Shown: positions 1 through 5,479 of the stretch, one piece after another
Position numbering within the stretch: position 1 is the first letter of the stretch
Layout of the letters: each line of letters starts with the position of its first letter
From: Bacteroidales bacterium
GTDB taxonomy: Bacteria > Bacteroidota > Bacteroidia > Bacteroidales > P3
NCBI GenBank assembly: GCA_012837565.1
Contig: DUQY01000081.1
Span: forward strand, 1-5,479
DNA: 5,479 nucleotides
Reading direction: 5' to 3'
Made by a program: the position numbers and the translations under genes
Notes under the pieces: generated by a model
Told to the model about the DNA's origin: nothing
Seen by the model: only the letters and a program-made list of their open reading frames with translations
Database searches by the model: none

Positions 1-1
1 A

Positions 2-76
2 ATAAGAACAATTAACAAGAAAGGCGTAATGGCTTGCTTAGAAAATTCAATTGAAAAAGGAATAATTAAGTTATAA
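2..76 (+). CDS. C-terminal end of an unidentified protein (cut by window start)
   Basis: An open frame enters from the left edge and ends at a TAA (74-76), giving 24 residues that finish in ENSIEKGIIKL. I do not recognise the family from so short a tail. It is probably a real gene end because a strong intrinsic terminator begins 23 bases after the stop, on the same strand, and the two other frames on this strand offer nothing better. The following thioesterase gene lies beyond that terminator, so the two are probably separate transcription units. Confidence 0.5.
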   Translation: MRTINKKGVMACLENSIEKGIIKL

Positions 77-99
77 CTTTTTTAGTTTTATTTTTCAAG

Positions 100-136
100 A
101 TGCTGTCCTCAACATTTATTTGAAGACAGCATTTTT
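100..136 (+). terminator. Intrinsic terminator after the upstream gene
   Basis: A 13-base left arm (100-112, starting ATGCTGTC) pairs with a right arm (120-132, ending GACAGCAT) with a single mismatch. The loop is 7 bases, and the right arm runs into a T run (132-136). It lies between the stop at 76 and the ATG at 159, so it ends transcription of the upstream gene. The near-perfect stem also reads as a hairpin on the opposite strand, but no convergent gene is present. Confidence 0.85.
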
Positions 137-158
137 AATTTAAATAAAAACGTAAATC

Positions 159-584
159 ATGTTGTACTCATTTGATTTTGAAAGAAGAGTCGATTATGTA
201 GAAACCGACAAGATGGGAGTTATGCATAATAGTATATACTTTTGGTTTTTTGAGAAAGGACGTACAGAAACTCTTCGCCATCTAGGTGTTTCATATAAGG
301 AAATGGAAGATAGAGGGGTTATGATGCCGCTCGTTGAGCAATATTGCAAATATCACTCACCCTCCTATTACGATGACAAAATAACCATAAGAACTATCAT
401 TGAGGAAATGCCCATAGTTCGTTTTTCTTTCAAATACATTATACTCAGAAAAGAAGCCAACGGGACGGAAACCCTCCTTGCAGAGGGCAATAATATGCTT
501 GCATTCATTGACTCTGTATCACGTCGTCCTATGCGTTGCCCTCAGTGGATTAGAGAATTATTGCAAGAAAAGTTGGACAATTAA
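159..584 (+). CDS. Acyl-CoA thioesterase, 4HBT hotdog family (YbgC/FadM-like)
   Basis: The 141-residue protein is a single hotdog-fold domain of the 4-hydroxybenzoyl-CoA thioesterase class, which hydrolyses acyl-CoA thioesters in the cytoplasm. The signature is near the N-terminus: Asp17, Gly20, His23-Asn24 and Tyr27, followed by FFEKGRTETLR, where Glu32 and Arg35 fit the family pattern D..G..(H/N)..Y....E..R. Asp17 is the expected catalytic carboxylate. Length matches the family (about 130-145). The start is fixed by an in-frame TAA at 153-155, so the ATG at 159 is the first possible one. No SD precedes it, which is normal for Bacteroidota. The substrate chain length cannot be read from sequence. 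The gene follows a terminator, but I found no convincing promoter in the 22 bases after it. The -33 element of the rpsU promoter lies inside its 3' end. Confidence 0.88.
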   Translation: MLYSFDFERRVDYVETDKMGVMHNSIYFWFFEKGRTETLRHLGVSYKEMEDRGVMMPLVEQYCKYHSPSYYDDKITIRTIIEEMPIVRFSFKYIILRKEANGTETLLAEGNNMLAFIDSVSRRPMRCPQWIRELLQEKLDN

Positions 585-603
585 GAATTAAGTTGTATGT
601 TTG
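573..603 (+). promoter_or_regulatory. Bacteroidota-type promoter for rpsU
   Basis: TTG at 573-575 (-33 element) is followed after 20 bases by TATGTTTG at 596-603, a perfect match to the Bacteroidota -7 consensus TAnnTTTG. Predicted transcription start is about 607, giving rpsU a leader of roughly 45 bases. The -33 element lies within the last codons of the thioesterase gene. Motif and spacing are seen directly; activity is inferred. Confidence 0.65.
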
Positions 604-635
604 CAAACTCAAAAAAAAGTATTTAATAATTTAAA

Positions 636-645
636 AGAAAGAGGT
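636..645 (+). promoter_or_regulatory. SD-like ribosome binding site of rpsU
   Basis: The sequence AGAAAGAGGT differs from the extended SD complement of Bacteroidota 16S rRNA (AGAAAGGAGGT) only by one missing G. The GAGG core ends 8 bases before the ATG at 653. Strong SDs are uncommon in this phylum, but an SD ahead of rpsU is reported for Flavobacterium relatives, where it is thought to serve bS21 autoregulation. Confidence 0.6.
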
Positions 646-652
646 ATTTATT

Positions 653-850
653 ATGATTGTAGTTCCTATTAAAGAAGGTGAAAATATTGAAAGAGCTCTT
701 AAGAAATTAAAGAGAAAGTTTGAAAAGACAGGTGTGGTGAAAGAATTACGCCGAAGAAAACAATTTGACAAACCTTCTGTAATAAATAGAGAACGTAGAA
801 TGAAGGCTATTTATATTCAAAAGCTTCAACAAGACGCTTTGAATCAATAA
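653..850 (+). CDS. rpsU: Small ribosomal subunit protein bS21
   Basis: This 65-residue, highly basic protein begins MIVVPIKEGENIERALKK and continues with the KRKFEKTGVVKELRRRKQF stretch (about residues 20-38) diagnostic of bS21. It binds the 30S platform near the 3' end of 16S rRNA. In Bacteroidota, bS21 with bS6 and bS18 helps form the pocket that hides the anti-SD, which explains why most mRNAs there lack SDs. Length is typical for the phylum (about 63-66). The gene has its own promoter (573-603), an SD-like site (636-645) and a terminator starting 22 bases after the stop, so it looks monocistronic. The imperfect but extended SD is consistent with feedback control: ribosomes short of bS21 would expose the anti-SD and favour this mRNA. 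The identity is certain; the control is inferred from related species. Confidence 0.97.
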   Translation: MIVVPIKEGENIERALKKLKRKFEKTGVVKELRRRKQFDKPSVINRERRMKAIYIQKLQQDALNQ

Positions 851-872
851 TCTAACATTCTGTCATAAATTT

Positions 873-906
873 AAAAGGTCTGGAAACTTGTTTCTAGACC
901 TTTTTT
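873..906 (+). terminator. Intrinsic terminator of rpsU
   Basis: The left arm 873-886 (AAAAGGTCTGGAAA) pairs with 891-904 through one G-T wobble, around the 4-base loop CTTG (887-890), and runs into six Ts (901-906). It ends rpsU transcription. Its loop and T run overlap the xerC promoter (888-918). Confidence 0.9.
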
Positions 907-918
907 GTTGTATATTTG
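888..918 (+). promoter_or_regulatory. Bacteroidota-type promoter for xerC, overlapping the rpsU terminator
   Basis: TTG (888-890) is followed after 20 bases by TATATTTG (911-918), a perfect TAnnTTTG -7 box with the same spacing as the rpsU promoter. The -33 TTG sits in the terminator loop and the T run forms part of the spacer. The box ends 4 bases before the xerC ATG, so transcription should begin at or within a few bases of the start codon, giving a leaderless or nearly leaderless mRNA. Confidence 0.6.
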
Positions 919-922
919 ATAC

Positions 923-1798
923 ATGAAATTTGATAATTATATTAATTATTTACTAACAGAAAAGCATTATTCAAAGCATACAATAACTGCTTATAGTATA
1001 GATTTAAAGCAATTTGAAGATTTCATTCAAAAGGTATTTGAAATATATGAAGCAAAGGATGTTACCTCTTCAATGATTAGAGATTGGATTGTACACTTAA
1101 GTGAAAACAAAATTACTAATCGTTCCATAAATCGCAAGATAACCACTCTTAGATCATATTTTCGTTACCTCTTAAAGATTCAAGAGCTTGAGATAAATCC
1201 ACTTCTTAAAATTCTTCCAGTTAAAACCTCAACCAGGAATCCTGTTTTTATTATGCAGGAAGATATGAGTCGTATAATAAATATGGAATATGAGAAAGAC
1301 TTTGAAGGGATAAGAAATAAGTTAATTATTGAATTACTTTATGCAACAGGGATGAGAAAGTCGGAACTCTTTAACTTAGAAGAAAAAGACTTTGACTACC
1401 AAAGACAAGAGATAAGGATATTTGGCAAACGCAGAAAAGAAAGAATAGTTCCAATGCATAAAGAAATTATAGATTTATTATACCAATACTTAGAACAAAA
1501 GAATATTATTGGAAAAGGAGAGAAAAGGCTATTAGTTAACAGAGATTGTTCTCCAATTTCAATATATCAATTAAATATAATAGTAAGAGAATCTCTCTCA
1601 ACATCGCAAGTTGAAAGGAAATCGCCACATATTTTGCGACATACCTTTGCAACACACCTATTAAATGAAGGAGCGGATATAATGAATGTTAAGGACTTAC
1701 TTGGTCATGCATCTTTAGAGGCAACACAAATTTACACTCACAATACTATTGAGAAGCTAAAAAGCGTTTATAAACAAAAGCACCCAAGAAGTGAATAA
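923..1798 (+). CDS. xerC: XerC/XerD-type tyrosine recombinase
   Basis: The 291-residue protein is a full-length Xer recombinase (family about 290-310) that cuts and rejoins DNA through a phosphotyrosine, normally at the chromosomal dif site to resolve chromosome dimers. Residues 1-85 are the SAM-like core-binding domain, and the catalytic domain starts near 105. All six catalytic residues are present: Arg145 (ATGMRKSE), Lys169 (FGKRRKERIVP), His236 and Arg239 (HILRHTFATHLL), His262 (LLGHASL) and nucleophile Tyr271 (TQIYTH). The R-to-K (24) and H-to-Y (9) spacings equal those of E. coli XerD. An in-frame TGA at 917-919 excludes an upstream start, and the next ATG (codon 51) would destroy the N-terminal domain, so 923 is the start. 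There is no SD. It lies between rpsU and hpf, a housekeeping setting, with no att repeats or cargo genes, so it is not an integrase of a mobile element. Choice between the names XerC and XerD is based on context and is less certain. No terminator follows, so hpf may be cotranscribed. Confidence 0.93.
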   Translation: MKFDNYINYLLTEKHYSKHTITAYSIDLKQFEDFIQKVFEIYEAKDVTSSMIRDWIVHLSENKITNRSINRKITTLRSYFRYLLKIQELEINPLLKILPVKTSTRNPVFIMQEDMSRIINMEYEKDFEGIRNKLIIELLYATGMRKSELFNLEEKDFDYQRQEIRIFGKRRKERIVPMHKEIIDLLYQYLEQKNIIGKGEKRLLVNRDCSPISIYQLNIIVRESLSTSQVERKSPHILRHTFATHLLNEGADIMNVKDLLGHASLEATQIYTHNTIEKLKSVYKQKHPRSE

Positions 1799-1845
1799 AA
1801 AAACTGAAATTAGGCAAACACGTTTTGCTAAAATAAATAAATTAA

Positions 1846-1854
1846 AAAGGAGGT
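1846..1854 (+). promoter_or_regulatory. Perfect Shine-Dalgarno of hpf
   Basis: AAAGGAGGT is exactly complementary to the anti-SD ACCTCCTTT, and the GGAGG core ends 5 bases before the ATG at 1859, which is optimal spacing. It fixes the hpf start. It is the strongest SD in the window, in a phylum where the anti-SD is normally occluded. Confidence 0.85.
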
Positions 1855-1858
1855 TTAT

Positions 1859-2149
1859 ATGAACATTACCATTAACGCAGTAAAGTTTCGTTTAGCTGAG
1901 CAACTAGAAGAATTCATCAATGAAAAAGTATCTAAACTAGGAAAGCTTGTTCCAGAGGCACTAGGAGCAGAAGTAACTCTTAAGGTTGATAAACCATCAG
2001 CCGAAAACAATAAGATAGCAGATATCAAACTTATGGTTAGAGGTTACGATTTGTTTGCCTCAAAACAAGGAGGTAGCTTTGAAGAATGTATATCGGAAGG
2101 TATAGACGCCCTGAAAGTTCAGATAGAGAAGCACAAAGATAAAAAATAG
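1859..2149 (+). CDS. hpf: Ribosome hibernation promoting factor, short HPF/RaiA family
   Basis: The 96-residue protein belongs to the HPF/RaiA (S30AE) family, which binds the decoding region of the 30S subunit when growth slows, blocks translation and protects or dimerises ribosomes. Family features: residues 16-30 with the KVSKLGKL helix, the EVTLKVDKP strand (38-46), IADIKLMV (53-60), then DLFASKQGGSFEECI (64-78) and a basic C-terminal helix ending KVQIEKHKDKK. It is the short form, lacking the C-terminal dimerisation domain of long HPF. It starts 60 bases after xerC with no terminator between them and no TAnnTTTG box in the gap, so it may be read from the xerC promoter. A perfect SD precedes it and a terminator follows 21 bases after the stop. 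The unusual SD suggests translation is favoured on ribosomes with an exposed anti-SD; this is inference. Confidence 0.93.
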   Translation: MNITINAVKFRLAEQLEEFINEKVSKLGKLVPEALGAEVTLKVDKPSAENNKIADIKLMVRGYDLFASKQGGSFEECISEGIDALKVQIEKHKDKK

Positions 2150-2170
2150 ATATCTTTTCAAATAAAGATA

Positions 2171-2198
2171 GTCCCATATTTCAATATGGGGCTTTTTT
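2171..2198 (+). terminator. Intrinsic terminator after hpf
   Basis: The left arm GTCCCATAT (2171-2179) pairs with ATATGGGGC (2184-2192) through one T-G wobble, around a 4-base loop TTCA, followed by six Ts (2193-2198). It separates the xerC-hpf unit from the large downstream gene. Confidence 0.88.
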
Positions 2199-2233
2199 AT
2201 TGTTTGATTTTAAAAGAAAAACAAATAATATAT

Positions 2234-5200
2234 ATGGAAACATTACTTAAAAGTTTAGGGATAGATAAGAACGAAAACCCGCAAATAAAGATAGATTTAA
2301 TTCACAAATACATTAACCTAAGACTAATGGCTCTTAACCTCCCTTCTGTTGAAGAAACAGAAAAGGATGAGAGAAATGAAGAGTTTATTGAGATTATTAA
2401 AGGGTTAATTGCAAACTACAAGAAAAGGGAAGAATTCTTTGCAACAGGTCTATGTCCTGCTGATGAAAGAATTCAAGGCTTTCTAAATAATTACTTTGAA
2501 GGGGTTGAGGGAGTAGATGATATTATAATCCCAAACAATACTTTCTCTTTAGATAGTTATGGAGTGGCAAGAGAATTGTCGCTACCTAATCAGGGAGATA
2601 AGTATGTATCAGATTACATATCCTCATATAGGGTCAAACAAGGAGTATTGCATAACCCAGCTAAGGATAGAAGAACAACAAAAGGTGTATTCCATATCTC
2701 AGAGGGTGGATTACCAATACCTGCAGACAAAAAAGCAGTTCCAAAGAATGCTGCAAAATACATTATAAGCAAAGCATTTGAAGAAACAGGAGATGTATTT
2801 AACCTTCCTTATACATCAGGCCAAGAAAAGCAAGCTAAAACCTTTGCATCCATTTTGCTTCGTCCAACAGTTTCACCACTAATTAAAGGAATAAATGAGA
2901 GAAAGTCAATGGAGATAAGATTCTTTGCTCCAGGAAGTCTCGTTAGTAGCCTTGATTTTGTGGAAAGTATATTTGGTAATGCAGGTAGCCCTTATCATCC
3001 AGAAAACGATGCAGCTTTAGATTATTTGCATTGGACAGGACATACAGGATGTATTGTATTGGCTCCTCAGCTAACAAAACTAACAAAAAAAGAAGTTGGT
3101 CTTGTACATATCTCAGAGGCAACAGAGCGTCAAAAGAGAGACGGAATGTGTTGGGAGAAGGAAGATGAGCTATACAATGAAGGTCAATCTTTTAAATTAA
3201 CAGTTAGAACAGACCAGGGGATAATTGTATCTGTTATTGCTGATAATTATTTTGGTTATTCAAAGAAAGAAATAAAAACAATGATAAGTTATTCTTCCAA
3301 CCTTTTTGGTAATTCGGAAGAAGAACACGCAGGAGGAGCAATGGTTTTCCCTGGATATAACCAAGGAGACTCTTATATTGCAAAACCAAACAAAATAAAA
3401 GCAGTCTTCCAAGAGGTTATTAATAATAATTCAGATAAGATTGATTTCTTTGAACAAGGCTACGGAATCGATAAAACCTATAAAAACTTATACTACTTAC
3501 CAGAAAACGTAGAATTTAGCATTCAAACTCAATCCATAACTTGGAAGACCCCTAATGGGAAACAGAAACTAAAGCTCCTTCCAAATAGAATATATATTCT
3601 TCCAAACGGATCTAAGTTTAGGATGGAAAGGTATTCTGGTGCCGCAAACTATCGTTTACTTGAAGTTTACGGTGAGGGAACATTTTGTCATAAACCATGC
3701 ACAGTTTCGGGCGGAGGAAAGAGTGAAATATCTAAATCAATTGAAGACGCAATTATCATTGGTTCTTTCTTTGTAAATGATTTTGATAACGATATTAGAA
3801 AAATAGATGCAATAATCAACTACGACTACTCAACACGCTTCAAAGGCATTGACACTCCTATACCTTTTTCTAGGACATTCCTAAACCCCAACCGTTCAAT
3901 GGGCTCTGTAATTAAACTATTAAATGCTTCTTCTCTTTATACTGAAGAATATAATAGATGGATTAGAAGTATACCTCAATATATTAAAGGAATAGCATTT
4001 ATTGTCAAACGATTTTATAGAGAAGAATGGCAAGAGGATTGGAAAAAGCATTTTAGTGTAGATATACTTAATGGTTCCAATGGGAATGAATTGAAGTTTG
4101 AAGATAAAAAAGTCTTTGCACGTTACCTTAGAATAGGATTCCAAGAAAACGGAAAGTGGAGAACATTTAAACTTCGTCAAGACTTTGTTCAGGCAGATAA
4201 GCTTCAAATGGAAGATGATATAACAGCATCAACAGTAGTTCCAACAAAATTACTTTCAAAGATTGGAAGAGCAGAGGATAGTTTAAGTGTTAAGATAACC
4301 GAAAACTGTGAATATCGTTTCTTCCAAAGGCCTGATGATGCAGTTCTAAGAGGATACGACAAGAAAGCAGAACAAGACCTATCAACACCAAATACATTTA
4401 TTTCAAACTTTGAACCTCTTAACCTCGAAGACGCACAAGAAATGGTTGAAGATGTAATTAACTTTGACCGCTTCACAGATCCAATGAGAGAAATGATTGA
4501 AGAAGTTGCTCAGAAGAAAGATAGCCTTTATTTTGTTTCCTCAGCACATCCACGTGTGGTAAATGGAAAACCAACAGCCAATGTTCGTTATCTTCAAACA
4601 CGTGACGACTTAGTTCATCCAATGGATAAATACGTTGCAGAGATGGGTCTAAGGCTTTCAAGAAGACTTAAACCACACGAACACCTATATTTGCCTGTAA
4701 ATGCAGTATTGCCAGGAAGAAGAAACAACCCAGCATCAGAAGGAGTTAGACCATTAGCCGTTTATAACCCTATCCACTACCAAGAACTACCAGAACTATT
4801 TATGGACTTCATCTGTAGCTTAACAGGAAAGTCCCCTTCAACAACAGGAGCAGGAAGTGAAGGAGCATTAACCAAGTCACCATTCAATGCCCTTTGTGCA
4901 ATATCAGACCTAAACAATGCCTTGCTATCATTTATCCTAACAGGCTATAATGGTTTCACAACCCCAGCAGGACATATCGGCAAGAGATATAAGGTTTCTC
5001 ACGACATAAGTCTTCTTATTCCAGAGCTATGGTCAAGACTTCTTCCAAAAGAAACTGATCCAAAGCTAATGATTGAAGAGGGAAGTTTAGAGAAATTAAA
5101 CGACTTTGAATATAATGGAAAGCTTGTTAAGGCATCTGTACTTGGATATAGAATAACACAACACTTTGTTAACCATTATTTCGGTAGAGTATTTGAAAAC

Positions 5201-5479
5201 CCTAACGTTGTTTTCGAAGACGATATGCTTCAACCAGAACTTCAAAGTATGGATGAGTTTGTAGATGGAGTAAATAACATTGTAGAAAACCAAGCAAGAG
5301 TAGCAAAGAACTACTTCGATGATGGTTCTGTTTCAATGGCAATACCTCCTCTAAAAGCCCTATTACATATAATGGTATATGGTCAGTACGAAGGTAAAAC
5401 AATAGATTGTAGAGAAGTAAGAGAGCTATTTACCCAAGAATACGCAATAAACAGTGATTGGTATAAGGAAAGACTTATT
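2234..5479 (+). CDS. Probable PPi-type phosphoenolpyruvate carboxykinase (C-terminus beyond window)
   Basis: One frame stays open from this ATG to the window end: 1082 codons, no stop. PEPCKs interconvert oxaloacetate with phosphoenolpyruvate plus CO2. The PPi type (EC 4.1.1.38, about 130 kDa, Entamoeba and Propionibacterium) uses pyrophosphate/phosphate instead of a nucleotide. Visible motifs: RFFAPGS (229-235); HWTGHTGCIVLAP (266-278); NYFGYSKKEIKT (338-349) followed by EEEHAGG (362-368), where Lys345 and His365 are 20 residues apart, as are metal ligands Lys244 and His264 of GTP-PEPCK; a phosphate-loop-like SGGGKSEIS (492-500, Lys496); an Asp-rich NDFDNDI (515-521) that may act as kinase-2; and TGKSPSTTGAGSEGALTKSP (864-883), which I associate with this family. 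No signal peptide or membrane segment is seen, so it should be cytoplasmic. The start follows an A/T-rich leader without SD, and no other ATG lies between it and the hpf terminator. Only a relaxed TA-N3-TTTG (2198-2206) could serve as promoter. PEPCK-superfamily membership is well supported by motifs; the PPi type rests on size and remembered family motifs. Alternative: an uncharacterised large PEPCK relative. Confidence 0.65.
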   Translation, partial: METLLKSLGIDKNENPQIKIDLIHKYINLRLMALNLPSVEETEKDERNEEFIEIIKGLIANYKKREEFFATGLCPADERIQGFLNNYFEGVEGVDDIIIPNNTFSLDSYGVARELSLPNQGDKYVSDYISSYRVKQGVLHNPAKDRRTTKGVFHISEGGLPIPADKKAVPKNAAKYIISKAFEETGDVFNLPYTSGQEKQAKTFASILLRPTVSPLIKGINERKSMEIRFFAPGSLVSSLDFVESIFGNAGSPYHPENDAALDYLHWTGHTGCIVLAPQLTKLTKKEVGLVHISEATERQKRDGMCWEKEDELYNEGQSFKLTVRTDQGIIVSVIADNYFGYSKKEIKTMISYSSNLFGNSEEEHAGGAMVFPGYNQGDSYIAKPNKIKAVFQEVINNNSDKIDFFEQGYGIDKTYKNLYYLPENVEFSIQTQSITWKTPNGKQKLKLLPNRIYILPNGSKFRMERYSGAANYRLLEVYGEGTFCHKPCTVSGGGKSEISKSIEDAIIIGSFFVNDFDNDIRKIDAIINYDYSTRFKGIDTPIPFSRTFLNPNRSMGSVIKLLNASSLYTEEYNRWIRSIPQYIKGIAFIVKRFYREEWQEDWKKHFSVDILNGSNGNELKFEDKKVFARYLRIGFQENGKWRTFKLRQDFVQADKLQMEDDITASTVVPTKLLSKIGRAEDSLSVKITENCEYRFFQRPDDAVLRGYDKKAEQDLSTPNTFISNFEPLNLEDAQEMVEDVINFDRFTDPMREMIEEVAQKKDSLYFVSSAHPRVVNGKPTANVRYLQTRDDLVHPMDKYVAEMGLRLSRRLKPHEHLYLPVNAVLPGRRNNPASEGVRPLAVYNPIHYQELPELFMDFICSLTGKSPSTTGAGSEGALTKSPFNALCAISDLNNALLSFILTGYNGFTTPAGHIGKRYKVSHDISLLIPELWSRLLPKETDPKLMIEEGSLEKLNDFEYNGKLVKASVLGYRITQHFVNHYFGRVFENPNVVFEDDMLQPELQSMDEFVDGVNNIVENQARVAKNYFDDGSVSMAIPPLKALLHIMVYGQYEGKTIDCREVRELFTQEYAINSDWYKERLI

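Noticed and set aside
115..122. TTTATTTG as a -7 box for the thioesterase gene
   Set aside because: It has one mismatch to TAnnTTTG, lies inside the terminator hairpin, and has no TTG at the expected -33 distance.
923..1798. Tyrosine recombinase as the integrase of a mobile element
   Set aside because: It has standard Xer length and motifs, sits between housekeeping genes rpsU and hpf, and has no flanking direct repeats, tRNA target or cargo genes.
2198..2206. TATTGTTTG as a promoter -7 box for the PEPCK-like gene
   Set aside because: It has three instead of two bases between TA and TTTG, no TTG at the right distance upstream, and overlaps the hpf terminator T run. It is too weak to list as a promoter.
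2559..2768. Plus-strand 69-codon open frame in another frame inside the large gene
   Set aside because: It is an out-of-frame shadow of the PEPCK-like coding sequence with no motif and no initiation signal.
3920..4661. Three consecutive minus-strand open frames (3920-4207, 4204-4476, 4473-4661), nearly end to end
   Set aside because: All lie opposite the continuous PEPCK-like reading frame. Their products are Ser/Phe/Ile-rich without family motifs, and none has a promoter or ribosome site. The tail-to-head overlaps arise from ATGA-type coincidences.
5096..5402. Two overlapping minus-strand open frames (5096-5293 and 5202-5402)
   Set aside because: They overlap each other in different frames and are antisense to the well-supported large gene, with no recognisable motif.

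Overview
The window is AT-rich and densely coded on the + strand, and it looks like a member of the Bacteroidota, most likely Bacteroidales. Evidence: the bS21 protein (rpsU) is of the short Bacteroidota kind; rpsU, a XerC-type recombinase and a short HPF/RaiA gene sit side by side; two promoters fit the Bacteroidota pattern TTG-N20-TAnnTTTG; and three of the five gene starts lack a Shine-Dalgarno (SD) sequence and follow A-rich leaders. Species cannot be told from this sequence.

Layout. 2-76: the last 24 codons of an unidentified gene, closed by a strong terminator (100-136). 159-584: a hotdog-fold (4HBT/YbgC-type) acyl-CoA thioesterase. 653-850: rpsU with its own promoter (573-603), an SD-like leader and a terminator (873-906). 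923-1798: a complete XerC/XerD-type tyrosine recombinase whose promoter (888-918) overlaps the rpsU terminator and ends four bases before the ATG, so its mRNA may be leaderless. 1859-2149: the hibernation factor gene hpf, preceded by a perfect SD, with a terminator at 2171-2198. 2234 to the window end: 1082 codons of one very large gene that runs off the edge.

The large gene is the most notable content. It has a Lys-Lys...His metal-site pattern with the spacing seen in phosphoenolpyruvate carboxykinases, and a later GGGKS phosphate-loop-like motif, in a protein of well over 1000 residues. This points to the little-studied pyrophosphate-type PEPCK family (known from Entamoeba and Propionibacterium), which is often left as 'hypothetical protein'.

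How the genes fit together. The middle block is about ribosome composition and dormancy (bS21, HPF) plus chromosome dimer resolution. The only two genes with recognisable SD sequences are the two ribosome-factor genes. Bacteroidota ribosomes normally hide their anti-SD behind bS21, so this suggests a regulatory link. The thioesterase and the PEPCK-like gene are metabolic neighbours with no evident functional tie to that block. No tRNA, rRNA, CRISPR array or insertion sequence was seen, and no gene-free stretch exceeds 100 bases.
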